Part shown: positions 21,512 to 33,090 of the stretch, in pieces
How the letters are laid out: every line of letters starts with the position of its first letter
Numbering within the stretch: position 1 is the first letter of the stretch
Origin: Rhododendron vialii
Taxonomy: Eukaryota; Streptophyta; Magnoliopsida; Ericales; Ericaceae
Length of the DNA stretch: 64,000 nt
Direction of reading: 5' to 3'
Assembly (NCBI RefSeq): GCF_030253575.1
Contig: NC_080567.1
Location: 30,144,501 to 30,208,500 of the forward strand
Translations under genes and position numbers: made by a program
The notes under the pieces: model-generated
The model's database searches: none
What the model saw: the letters and a program-made list of their open reading frames with translations, nothing else
Told to the model about the DNA's origin: nothing

Positions 21512-22695
21512 TACTCGCGGACGTTCGTGATGAATAACTTCGGGTCTTTCATGCTTAAATAAGGATGTTAGTGAAACATTTTTTTTCATATATTTCGAAG
21601 ACCCAGTTTAGAATATGAATGGGTTGGCCATCTTTAGTGACCACAACTGACAAATTGTACATTCATTATAGTTACTTTTTGTTATAAAAGTGCACTCATT
21701 CAGTTTAATTGTATAGAATTTTATAAGCGTTCGTCTGTATTTATAAGGAGAACTTCATTTTACCTTCCTGGGAAACCCAGGTTTTGGAAATCATCATCTT
21801 TTGTGTTCACTTGGTGTAATACTTTAATGTCTGACTGCAGTGTAATCTGTCTGATTAGTTGCTGAAAGAATTATAAAATGTTGGTTTAAGGAATAGAATA
21901 AAGGGGACACGTGGGATCTCAAAATAATAGATGAGATTGTGTGTAGGTTGACATTAGTTATATTTTGTTCAATTTGAGTAGATGAGATTGTGTAGGTTGA
22001 CATTAGTGTTTTATTCAATCAAAATACTTTGTTGTATTTTGTTTTGTTCGTTTGTTGTTTTCTGTATTTTCGAACTAATGGAGTTCCAGTCCTTCGTATT
22101 TTGATTTTATATATAAATCGAGTATATTTCTGGTCAAAAAAGCGTAGAGTAAAGAATGAGATAAAACGATTGAGGATCATTTTTTGACCGTAGAATGAAG
22201 AGGAAAATAATACCAATGGTGATTATACTATACCATCCCATGTAGTATTAAATGGTCCTTGTTAGAATCAAATGCTTACCCATCTTACCAAAACCTGTAA
22301 ATAGTGGTAAAGGTGCAACTCTAATATCGGTCCTTGTTCAATCCTAGTATCAGTCCTAAATACAACATTGGACTACATACAAAAGGATAACATACATATG
22401 TGTTTCTTATAGCATGACGCAAATTTTAGTTATGGTGTCTGACATTGCCCCGTATAGTTAATTTTAAATTGGCAGTTAGTTAATCCCTAACTTGGTCACC
22501 ACCTTCTCACTACACCCGCTACAATATGCTTTCCATCCCTTCTTCTTCTCTCCTTCCCTTCTACGCCATCCACCGCCATGGAGGGGATATCCGGGAGGAC
22601 CGAGGAGGGAGAGGGTTTTGACAGTGAGGGAGGAAGAGGAGGAGGAAAAAGGAGAAACAAAAAGAGAGGTACAGGTGTGATACTTGAACAATTGC

Positions 22696-22747
<52 letters not shown>

Positions 22748-23028
22748 CAATCCATGACAACTTGTATCAGAATAAATTGATAAGATTCAAACTGTAATGA
22801 TTACAACAGGAAAAGGCCCGTGAGGGAGAGGGAACAATGCTCAAACTAGGAAAATTGGAAGCAAATATTATGGAGGCCAATTTAAAACATAAAAATACAC
22901 TATGCCGAAATACATAGAAGTGTACAACTTCTTGAGCTGATTTCTCTTCTAACACAAGTTCCAGTAGTTCTCCGACATGCTAATGCTATAGAACGCAAAA
23001 ACCACCCCAAGGCTTTCCCAAAAGACTA
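21512..23028. other. Intergenic between NFU pseudogene and HISN1
   Basis: AT-rich, with a (GA)n tract at 22699-22745 beside a GC-richer purine stretch at 22550-22680. The open frames over the (GA)n tract are low-complexity artefacts. A short near-duplicate (GATGAGATTGTGT-GGTTGACATTAG) lies at 21928 and 21980. No gene was recognised. The 3' UTR of HISN1 should lie at its right end. Confidence 0.6.
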
Positions 23029-24698
23029 CTACATGCCAAGTTTTGAAAGGAGTTCGCGCCATCGAGGGGGTTCTTCGTCAAAAATGTACGTCAGAGGAGA
23101 AACAAGAACTCCACTGCCTCCAATCTGCATTACAAAATAGTTAAGCAATGAGTTCCCGAAATCCATGTGATACTCCCAGATTTTAACAAAGGTAAAGTAA
23201 GAAAGGGAAAAGTTAAGAAGATGAAGCTGCAGTCATGAAATGTGCACTTAAGTCCAAAAGAAGGGAACGGAGTTTTCTTAGAGCCAAGAATCAGAACTAG
23301 TCATCGAAAACCAACACATAACTCATAACAAGCAGTTCAACGAAAACTGATCATTTTCCAGGCATTTTTTTGCCTGAATTGTGTTTTTTTGCTGGAAAAC
23401 CATCGACAAGCAAGGAATCAGTGAAACTGCAGGCCTACTGAGCCAAATTGCCTGAATTGTGTTTTTTTGCTGGAAAACCATCGACAAGCAGGGAATCGGT
23501 GAAACTGCAGGCCTACTGAGCAAGAAAACTACAAGTGGTTCCAAATTCATACTTTTGAGCCTTCATAAAGAGAAAATTCTTATGCCCTTAATTTACGAAG
23601 GGTTGAGGAGACTCAAACTTGCTTTCCTGTGGAATGTTATCGAAGCTGCTGGGAGGTGCCTTAGGAAACTTCTGCTTTGTTTGGTTTGTAATTTGAGTAG
23701 TGTTTTTGGATAATGAGTGGAGAGAAAAATGAGAGGAATGATTGGAGAGAGAAGTAAAAAGTGGAGAGAGATAGAGTGAGAAATGAGAGTAATGATTGAA
23801 AAGTTAGCGAGAGGAGAATAATGATCGAGTTGAGAAATATTTTTTGAGTAGAGTAGTAAAGTGAACAAGGCATTCATGTAATAAATCACGTGACAAGGAA
23901 AGTTGTAACCCAAAGTTGGTCCCACAAGCTTGGGCCAGACATATGGCTATGGCATAGTAAAGAAAGAAAATTGTCTTACCGCTCTCAGTTGTTGAACAGA
24001 CTTATAAAGCATCTTTTTAGGTACACATATGACAATTGCATAGTAATCTGCTGCTACTCTCCCATCACGTTTGCAAAAAACTGGACTTACGGTGGGTCCC
24101 TGCATGTACAAACCCAAAGGGTCAAGGCAATTCTTAAAATGGAGAAGACCAACATCAACAAGTACCGATAACATACATGGCTAGGGTTGACGAGGTGGCA
24201 AGTTCAAAAGGTGGAAAGTCACTGAAATTAACTGCTTGAATTCATTTTCTTAAGAATTCAATCCAAATAACTAGTCTCAAAGAAATATCCATCACTTCAA
24301 TTGTAGCCTCCCTCACCTCACTCAAAAATCACAAGTTAAATTCAAAAATCACTCCATCCAACAACAGGGTTTTGTTCCCGAATTATTGGGCTCAACACTC
24401 TTCCTCTTATGTGATTGACCAGATCATCCAGTGAAGTGTTCAACAACCTACATTTGGAAAAAGTTGACATCTCTCTTATGACAACGGGTCTAACACATGG
24501 AGATTAACATGATCTCACGTACTAAAAGAGACAATAAAAACCACCAATTTCCTTTATTGACCCCATTTCATGCAATTCAAATGCATCAAAGGTGCATGGT
24601 TCCCATTCAATTGAAGGGGACGTCCTGACACCCTACGTAACTTTTAACTTTTTTATCCAACAAGCTATGTTGGTCCACTTGCTAATCTCCAAACCACT

Positions 24699-24744
<46 letters not shown>

Positions 24745-27700
24745 CACCTGCAAGCCTGACAATGATGTTTGGCTCAGTACTCGTTCCGCCACCTCCTCTG
24801 CACTGGTTCCCCTCATGTTTGCAGTAACCTGAACTGAATAGAGTGAGACAATGACAGTAAGGAAAACCGCAACCATAACACAAGAAACAAATTCTGCAAA
24901 CCGTGAGCTGGCCAGCTGCCCTCAAATGTGCCTCCAATCTTTCAAGGATTTCATGAGTGATATCTAATACACCTTTCATTTGGGTCAAGGACTTCCTGCT
25001 AGCAACAAGAACAGCCTGAAGACAAGGTAAGAACATGTACAGACAACTTCAACTTGATAGAACACAGACCCTCTTTTTTTATAAATTCTCGAAGATTGTT
25101 TTTGACATCCTTGATTAAGTCAAAAGAGAGTTCACCTGACTTTCCAATATAACTCCACCTTCGATTTCTTTTAAATTATTCTCTCGCAATGTGGTTCCGC
25201 TACTCACAAGGTCCACGATAGCATCAGCTATGCCCATCTAGATTAAGAAGAAGCCAGATAACATCAATATCAGCGTACTATTAGACTTAACATATATTAT
25301 ACTACCTACATTTAATGTTGTCAGCATAGCACATTGCATGTTAAATGTAAAATTCAACTGCATGACATTTGCTGGAAAATAATATCCAACTATTCATGTC
25401 ACCCCCATCCCCCCCACACCCCACAAACAACAGAAATCAAGATCTTAAGATGCAGGGATTGCATAGCTGTACAAAATTATCAAACATATTAAGATGCAGA
25501 AAAGAAGTAACTCAGTAACTCTCACCGCAGGAGCTGCCTCTAACGCTCCATCCGCGGTCGAGAAAGTGACATGCTTCAGTCCATTTTCCTTCAAAAACTT
25601 AGGGGCCAGCTGTCCACAAAAATGGAATAGAAGCTAAATTTTTCAATCAACAACTCACAAAGAAAACTGATATAGACAAGGAATAGTTGAACAGAAGCAA
25701 AACTATGACATGACAAAATTGAAATACAACATACATAGGTGAAACCAGTTGCAACTCTCAGAGGTTTCTCGGGTGTCCATTGAGGCATCTGTGCTAGCTC
25801 CCGCAGCGAATTTATGTTCTCAAAAATCCCATATTTGGGTATCTAACAAAAGCAAAGGATGTATTAACACTACAACTGTGACGATCATGGACAACCTACA
25901 TGACACTATGTAGTGTTAAAGAACAATAACTTACTGCCAAGGATAAATGGCAGTCTCCGAAGTCAAGTGCATCATGAACAAGAATTAGATCTTCATTCCC
26001 CTGCAAAAGATAATTGAAAGAATAAATTTCCAATGCTAATATTTGTATGTAGACTGTTTCAATTGCCCCGCCTTCAATTTGCCCCAAATGTATTTTTTGG
26101 GTTTCTCTAATTGTCCCCTCCGGATATCTATTACTAATTTGGCAGTGGAACTCCCACTCCAGTACATTTGAAACCTCGGGAATATTCAATATTTCTGGGT
26201 TAGGGGAGAGTACATTTAGGTCTGGTAGCATTAAGCAAACATATTTGATTATAGAAAAATATGGTCAGGACCAATTAGCATGAAATTCCAATGACAGAAG
26301 ACAGATTATGATCTCTCCATCCCCAATTGTTGGGCCAAAGAATGCAAAAGACATCATCATCACCAGTTAAGAAGGTATCATTCTCTTACATAGAGATTTG
26401 TTGACGAATGGAAGGCATCAAGAGGGAAATGTGACTATATACAATACATATAGAAAGCCAAAAGCAAAAAGGCTAGGAATCCTCAGAACTTCTCATCTCT
26501 ATACGTTACACGTTCAAACTTGAAACTACAAAGCCACAAGCAAAAGGCTATGAATTGACTCAAGCCTCAAAATTCTCTACAAATCGTCAATTGTTGGGTA
26601 AATTGACCCCACACGCGCCTACACAAAAGACCCATAAAAATTTTAGATTAAAATGGGTTCCTCAAACCCATCAAATATCAGCAATTTTGTTCAAACCACA
26701 TTTTGTACATCTCAAAATTTAACTCTAATCTAGGAGCTTGAAAATCGGCTTATAAAGGAGCCACTCTCCAAAACCTTCTCCTATTTGCTTCTCAAAGTTA
26801 TGGCCCGCCCCTTAAGTCAATGAAATAAATCTAAAAACCAAAAACTGTGCAGTTCTTACCTGTCCATACTCACTAACAATATCAAGACCCACAATACCAA
26901 GGTCTAGATCCCCTGATACCAATTTTCGTACAATGTCTTTTGGCCGTTGAAACCAAACTTCAAAGTTTGAGAGCTGCAGTGAAACATTAAAATTAAAATG
27001 TCATGTGCAGCTACAGAAGACATGACCGTAAGCATATCCTTAAATAATAACCGAAAAATTATTAGCTGAAAACAAAAATCAAGAGAGACCACTATGGTCA
27101 AACAGAATGCATAACAAAAGCTTCCTATTTGAAGAAAGAAAAAGGGAATTGATTTTGGCAATCCCCAAATTAATAAACACACTCCCTAGGTATAGGGATT
27201 GATTTTGGCCTATACCTAGGGAGTGCGGTTATCACTTTGGGGAGTGCCAAAATCACTCCCCAAGAATAATATGCTTCGAAAGTATGTTTCATGCATATTT
27301 AGCACAAGTTTTAACTGAACAAATTTAATTGCACCAATAGAGGGAGGACTATAAGATGAAAACTTGTTCACATACAAAGTCATACACTCCGAGAGAGTTT
27401 GCTATGATGATGGGTCGGATGATCATTAATGCTGAAATGGACAAAGCTAACTCCACATTACGACGCATGTCTTGTTACTGAAAAATAGAATGTCACACAC
27501 TTATGGATGCATGATGCATATTGCACTGTCCTAACTCGTATATATTGTAGTTTTTCCACTTCTGCTAACCAATACTACTAGCTAAAGGTAAACTAGAGAT
27601 GCACCCAAAATACTTATCGGACGACAACCATCACATAGAAGACAAATCTTTGCACTTAAATTCAATAGCATCTTATTGATCCTGCTCATAATGCAAAATA

Positions 27701-29863
27701 TACACACACACACACATACATACATACATGACACTATGTTACAAGAAGTCAGTCTCGGTTGTCAGGTGTCGGGTGCAGGTGTATATCTAGAATCGGGAAT
27801 GTCAAATCTCAAATTGAAGGGCAAACAGACTTGGAAAAAATGGACCATCACTGTTAAATTTCAGTAGCTTGTGGCAAACATAATGTTCTGTGTAGTACAA
27901 AGTGTCAAAAAAGCCTTTCGCTCTTTTTCCAGCAACAGTGACAGAGTATAAATGAAATAGTAACAATGTTACAATAAGTATCTGACGGGAACTATTCTGA
28001 CACATACCACATTCTTATCTAGGTGTGCAGTGTCTGAGTACTTAACTTATTAGAACAGTCCTATATAACCAGTAACAAACCGGTATAGCCTGCAGGATTT
28101 ATGGTGCTCCAAACAATGAAGTTCTCCAAAGCATTTAAAACCTCATAAATCTCAGAATTTCCAGAGTGTAAAACTTAGGACGAGAATGACAGCAGGCTAT
28201 CAGATAGGCTGGTTACCACCTTGGTATCTAGTTATCTACTAAAAAGATTATGTGCGGCCGTGTAAATAGATACAAGTCCACGTGCATATCAAGGTGGAGG
28301 AACTGCGATTGTGCAGTGATTGATAAGCTAATACAACAAAACGGTCATTGTTACAGGAAGGATTGTGCTACATGGTCACGGTCACTCACGGATGTGGCGG
28401 CTTACGCAAAAGCCAAACAAAAAAAAACGATTTATGTCAAATGCAGTAAAGAAATTGCAGTTCAATTCATATATCCAAAACTCATTCGCATTTCCACCTG
28501 GGTAATCTAATGATTCTACAAACAATTGGAGTTTCAAAACTGCACAACTGGAGTGTTAGCATTACGTGACTTAAATCGTTTTGGCCATTCCCACCTTCAT
28601 CTCATCATGCAATCAAGATTATCAAAGTACAAATATACATAATAAATCAGCTCAAAGCACAAGACCTGAGGAATTTCAGCCACATACTGTCGAGGATTCA
28701 CTTGCCTGACGGATAATTGACAATCCTGTCATAAATAGCATCAAACAAAGCAATTAGCAGTTAAATAAACAGAATACAATTAAACTAACAAAATTTTACT
28801 TTCCATAAATGAGAACGAAAGGAGGGGTGAATGAGCCCGAGCGATACTCAAGTTTCGCCTTTTAAAAAACCTAACACCTGCCATCCCCAACCCCCCCTTC
28901 TTCTTTTTTTGTAACATTAATTACCCCATCCTAAGACTATATTCATCCATAAAAAAATCTAACAATTGGTGATATATTTACCTTTTGAAATTGATGTCGA
29001 TCCACGAAATGGTATGTGTCATAGTTGCATAAAATCATATTATTTTGAGAGTTCAAGATGGTTGGGGGTGTTTGGGAGCCACTTTTGCAATAAAATGTGA
29101 AGTCGGAATAGTCAATTATGAACTATATAAACTATAGATTATAAATTATATTCAAAATAAATTACGAACCAGTGAATCCTTTTGGATAGGGCTGCAAACA
29201 ACCAGGCTTGGCTTGGCTTGACTCGTTTAGTAATCGATCCAAGCTCGAGCTCTAGATTTAGGCTCGTTTAGTAAACAAGCCGAGCCGATCACTCGGCTCA
29301 GTTGTATAGGCTCGGTTCGTTTAAAGGGGCTCGTTTAATAAATGAGCCCATAAACTGGGCTCGGCTCGGCTCGTTTAAAGCCGAGCTCGAGCACATTTGC
29401 ACCCCTACTAGTTTTAGATAATGTATGAACTAAACAGTCTTTACAACAGAGTACTTTTGACCGTATTGCCTTTCACTGGGATGTATGTACTTGAAAGGGA
29501 AATTAGTTTTTCAGTTAAAACTTAGTCGTAAAAAATGCAAAATGCGAATCCAAGAAAAAATCTCTGATCGTGGCTCCATGATTCAATTTTGAGAATTAAT
29601 TGTGGCAAAATGCAATTTACCTTGAGCAGATCGAGAGTATCCGTTGCCATTCGACCTTTGCTAGGCAATCCGAGACGAATTTCTCTCCTTTCGAGAACTC
29701 TATTGTCTGCGATTCCGCTCGACACGGCGGCCGGAGACGCCACAGCGCAACAGGAAATGCTGAATTTCACTGAAACTCGAGGAGAATACGAAGAGTGAGA
29801 AAACAAGGAGGAAGGGGAGGCCGCGAGGGGGCATTGCAAGAACAAGGGGTTGACGACGGGCAT
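23029..29863 (-). CDS. HISN1: ATP phosphoribosyltransferase, plastid (histidine synthesis step 1)
   Basis: The enzyme joins ATP and PRPP to give phosphoribosyl-ATP, the committed and histidine-inhibited step. Eleven exons on the minus strand: 29863-29621, 28725-28666, 26973-26860, 26000-25935, 25842-25735, 25609-25526, 25237-25136, 25015-24902, 24828-24748, 24099-23980, 23124-23029; 1188 nt, 395 aa. Residues 1 to about 55 are Ser/Ala-rich and look like a plastid transit peptide. The catalytic part starts at [18 protein letters not shown]. The family signature [20 protein letters not shown] runs across exons 6-7 (about 219-238). The C-terminal regulatory domain (from about 298) ends in [13 protein letters not shown], so it is the long form. 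All introns are GT-AG. The start at 29863 was chosen because it gives a normal transit peptide; the frame is open further upstream to 30073. Introns hold several MITEs. Confidence 0.95.
23370..23523. repeat. 78-bp tandem duplication in HISN1 intron 10
   Basis: Two copies starting at 23370 and 23448 share TTGCCTGAATTGTG, the GCTGGAAAACCATCGACAAG run and GCAGGCCTACTGAG, with few differences. The HISN1 fragment at 14484 has one copy only. The duplication therefore arose after that fragment was copied, or one unit was lost there. Confidence 0.88.
23673..23872. mobile_element. Tourist-like MITE (PIF/Harbinger type), 200 bp
   Basis: Terminal inverted repeats TGCTTTGTTT and complement of TGCCTTGTTC are flanked by a 3-bp duplication TTC (23670-23672, 23873-23875). 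The HISN1 fragment near 14720-14735 reads straight through GAAACTTCATGTAAT, which is the empty site. That paralogue confirms both ends exactly. The 3-bp duplication and GTTTGGT-type end suit PIF/Harbinger MITEs; the family name is inference. Confidence 0.85.
24702..24742. repeat. (GA)n tract next to a HISN1 splice donor
   Basis: About 20 GA units lie 5 bases from the donor of intron 9 (exon 9 ends at 24748). On the transcript the donor reads CAG|GTGAATCTCTCTCT, so a pyrimidine (TC)n run starts the intron. Length changes here could affect splicing. Confidence 0.9.
27143..27262. mobile_element. Small palindromic MITE in HISN1 intron 2
   Basis: The arms are near-perfect inverted repeats of about 45 bp, including GATTTTGGCA-TCCCCAAA and ACTCCCTAGGTATA, with a short centre at about 27195-27215. 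It is related to the nested element at 16462-16583 through GGGAGT-CGGTTATCA and CACTCCCCAAA words. The transcript would fold into a long hairpin. Confidence 0.75.
29186..29410. mobile_element. GAGCCGAGC-rich terminal-inverted-repeat element
   Basis: Ends TAGGGCTGCAAAC and complement of TTTGCACCCCTA bracket a stretch full of GGCTCG, CGAGCC and GCTCGTTTA words. The element at 48827-49464 has the same composition and similar ends, so they are one family. It lies in HISN1 intron 1. No target duplication could be fixed. Confidence 0.6.
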
Positions 29864-30110
29864 GGTTGCGGTGGGGCGGGAGAGAGTTTCTCTCTCCGCG
29901 ACGGCGGCGGCGGCGGGGGTAGAGAGAGAGGGCGCGCGAGGGGAGTTTGGGAAGAGATAATCGCCCCCGCGAGAGCGTGTTGCGAATAGATATAGTAATA
30001 CTGTTTGTATTCGTTGTTGGTTTGCGGTAATGATTCTGTGCACTTGGGGATATTCTTGGTTTGCTACGTTCACGCTTCCTCGTAAAGGATCCAGATCTAG
30101 TCAAATCAAA

Positions 30111-30120
30111 TATTTATATA
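30111..30120 (-). promoter_or_regulatory. Possible HISN1 TATA box
   Basis: Minus-strand TATATAAATA lies about 250 bases upstream of the HISN1 start at 29863. The distance suits a promoter with a leader of about 200 bases. No start-site data are available, so this is motif and position only. Confidence 0.35.
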
Positions 30121-30945
30121 ATTCGCGTGCTTGCAGTGAGCGCGAGTGAGAATGCGAGTATGAAAGCATCTTTGAAATGTACTCATTTGCCAAATAAAAT
30201 TCACGAGAACAAAAATTAAGAATGTGAGTGCGGTACGAGAATTGACAACGGAAGAGCAGAGTGATTTCATCAAGAATTTATATGCGATCCCGTTCCACTA
30301 TTTCACTTTTTTGTTTTTTCCTTATTGGAATTTTTTTGCGTTTTTTGTTTTACGGCAAAATTTTTTGATTTTTTGATTCGTCTCAACGAGACGATGAAAG
30401 TCGACCTTTTTTACCTAAAAGTGGTTATTGTTCAAAATATTTAGGTAAAAGTAAATTTTTTAAACTTTTTCGATTCGAATCAAAAAGTTAAAAAAATTTG
30501 GCACCGAACAAACAAATGCGAAAAAAATTCAAATTAGAACAAAACTACATTTTTCCTAAAAGTGTTAGAGGAACTGGATTATCTTATACGATCTCTTTTT
30601 ATTTAGTGAGATTTTTTCGGGCTTAATAGTAGAAATTGTTTGTTTTTAAAAGTCTACCAAATATAATTCGCGTACATGCAGTGAGCATGAGTGGAAAAGC
30701 GAGGGTGAAAGCATCTTCAAAATACATTCTTAGCGGCTAAAATTAACGAGAACAAAAATTGAGGATGTGAGCGCGAAGCAAGAATTGACAGCCAGAGAGC
30801 AATTCGTAGACTTTTTATGCGACAAAGATCTAGATCCTTTTCAAGGGACTGGATTGTCTTGTTTAAGATCTCTTTTTATTTTGTGAGATTTTTTCGGGCT
30901 TAATAATAGAAATTGTTTATTTTTAAAAGCCTGTCGAGTTCGTCA
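30119..30945. repeat. Duplicated block upstream of HISN1
   Basis: Block one (30119-30275) and block two (30665-30805) share AATTCGCGT, TGCAGTGAGC, GAAAGCATCTT and ACGAGAACAAAAATT. A second shared pair, at 30596-30660 and 30873-30940, includes GTGAGATTTTTTCGGGCTTA and GAAATTGTTT. It is a diverged tandem duplication with an internal deletion in the right copy. The left block overlaps the presumed HISN1 promoter. Confidence 0.75.
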
Positions 30946-31925
30946 GCCGTGTTATAAAAATTACATTTTTCAAATAGTATCATTATTTGTTATTCATTTT
31001 GTCTCTTTCTTCTTCTTCTTTTGTCTGTTTTTTTTTACTTTTAAATACTGTATCTCAAATTGTTTGGTCATTCCTACTTTCCTCTTACCTATTGAATTGA
31101 TGTGACAAGTCTCGATTTATTGGAAAGTTTTTTTTAAATTGTTTAAATTTAAAATATGTAATAATCACGCTCCCTAGACAGAATTTCCAATAATAGACAA
31201 GTATTTTATGACTAAGGGAATACGTTTTTTTGAACACATTTACATTGAGAAAATTGATATTGCAACGCATCCAAATCAAACTAATTGAACATCATATTCA
31301 GTGTGACCGATGTTTTGAATAAACATCTAAAAATTTAATCATTTTGACTATTGAAATGAATCCGAAAAGAACCCGTAAATGCCCAACGTAAAGTACATAA
31401 CCATTGAGTTTTTAGAGGAGTCAGCATATTCTCCTTTTTCTAAAGTCTAACCTGATCCCATCCCACTGCAATTGAAAGTTGGAAATCTTGTCTCAGTAGA
31501 TAATAATAAATGTTCTAAAATAAGAGAGGCCGCTTACGTGTTAGGGATGGCGGCAACATGTCGGTCGGTCGCAGATTTTTATCAATCGAATAAAGGCTAT
31601 TAGTTAAAAAAATTACACTATTAATTAGCTTAATAAGTAATTAGTAAAAAAAATTACACTATTGATTAACTTAATAAGTAATTGTATCGTTTGATACGTT
31701 CGTTGTGGTATGGTGACCAGAGGGCGATTATGATGGCTTGTGGTGGTTAATATAGGTTAGTCGATCGATTACTGTCAGAGCAACGATTGGTCGATATAAT
31801 TGACTACATTAGATCGATTGATTTGATTAAGAGTTTTAATTTGTGCATCAGTCTATTTCAATTGATAAATATATCACATAATTTGCAAAATAAGACGACA
31901 AATTAAACGTTGACTAGATAAAAAA

Positions 31926-32773
31926 GGGTGGCCCTAATGCCACGACTTATTCTGATAGTGCCACGACTGTTTCTGTTGTCTTGACAAGTTTGCCCTCAAT
32001 TTGTTCTAGTTGTCTCTACTTCTATTTCCTTTGCTTGCATCATAGGTGTGTCAGGGCCATTTAACTTTCGTCTTTCATTTGTCTTCTCGCTTCAATCGAT
32101 TTGCATGTCCTTCACCATCATTTCGGAATCGGATCCAACCTCCTCGCCGGTAGATGACCAGATGTCATCAAGACCCATTCCGGTGCGGACAACGACCATG
32201 AAAGACCTCTTCGGTGGTCGACAATGTCTCAGTTTGCCATCGGTGACCTCGGAATCGAGCATATCATCTTTGTTTCCACCGATTTCTGTCTTTCATTTCG
32301 GAATGTTTATGAAACACGTGAGGTAGAGATGGGTGGCCTCAAAATCAAACCAATCGTAAAGTGTGAAAGAAGAGAAAAAGGCAAAAATGGGGTTGTCTGA
32401 GGGAGAGGGTTTGAATATTTTTTATCGGTAAAGGCTTTGAATTTCATTTTCAATTTCGCAGAAATATTTTGAAGTTCGCTGCAAGTACTAATTCATGTAA
32501 AATGAGTGTTAGACCTTGGAAGAGATGGGGTACTTGTATGTGTTGTATCCAAAAAAGAGAGATTCGAAATCAAATGAGAAGGTTTGATCTTGTGACGTGG
32601 AGTAGTGAGGAAATGGGGGAGAAGACGAAAACTTTAGAAAATAGTACTCCGTACTTATAAAAGTGAGAAGATGAACAGAATCCCGAGCCTCGTATGACCA
32701 AAGAGGGTATAGTCGCCAATGCACAGGAAAAGTCGTGCCACTAAGAAAAAGTGTCGTGGCCTTATCATTACCC
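31926..32773. mobile_element. Non-autonomous MULE-like transposon, 848 bp
   Basis: A perfect 9-bp target duplication GATAAAAAA lies at 31917-31925 and 32774-32782. Terminal inverted repeats start GGGT and share GCCACGAC and AGTG-CACGAC words over about 45 bases (left GGGTGGCCCTAATGCCACGA, right complement GGGTAATGATAAGGCCACGA). No transposase is present. Two unrecognised open frames (32048-32326, 32469-32660) lie inside and could be captured sequence, but I cannot name a donor gene. Confidence 0.82.
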
Positions 32774-32805
32774 GATAAAAAAAAGGCTACTTCTTTTGAT
32801 TAATA

Positions 32806-33088
32806 CTTCCTCCGTCTCTTTTTAAGTGTTATGCTTCGTAATTCCAACTTATTAAAAAGACATCATCATTACACATTTTACGTCAACTTTTACCTCTACT
32901 TTCTCTCTTTACCCTCTATGAAAACATCATCATTACATTTTTACTCACTAACTTTTCAAAATGATGGAATATACTTTTAGGGGCAAAATGGAAAAATTCA
33001 TCAACTTTTACTAACTAATTTTACAAAATGGACATTTATTAAGGGACAGCCTAAAATGAAATACACTCTAAAAAATTGACGGTGGGAG
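32806..33088. mobile_element. Stowaway MITE (Tc1/mariner), 283 bp
   Basis: TA target duplications lie at 32804-32805 and 33089-33090. Ends CTTCCTCCGTCTC and complement of CTCCCACCGTCAA are close to the Stowaway consensus CTCCCTCCGT. It has internal AT-rich sequence and no coding. Confidence 0.85.
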
Positions 33089-33090
33089 TA

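Noticed and set aside
22476-22760. Ser/Leu repeat frames over 22.5-22.75 kb
   Set aside because: They read through a (GA)n tract on the minus strand; no splice context or homology.
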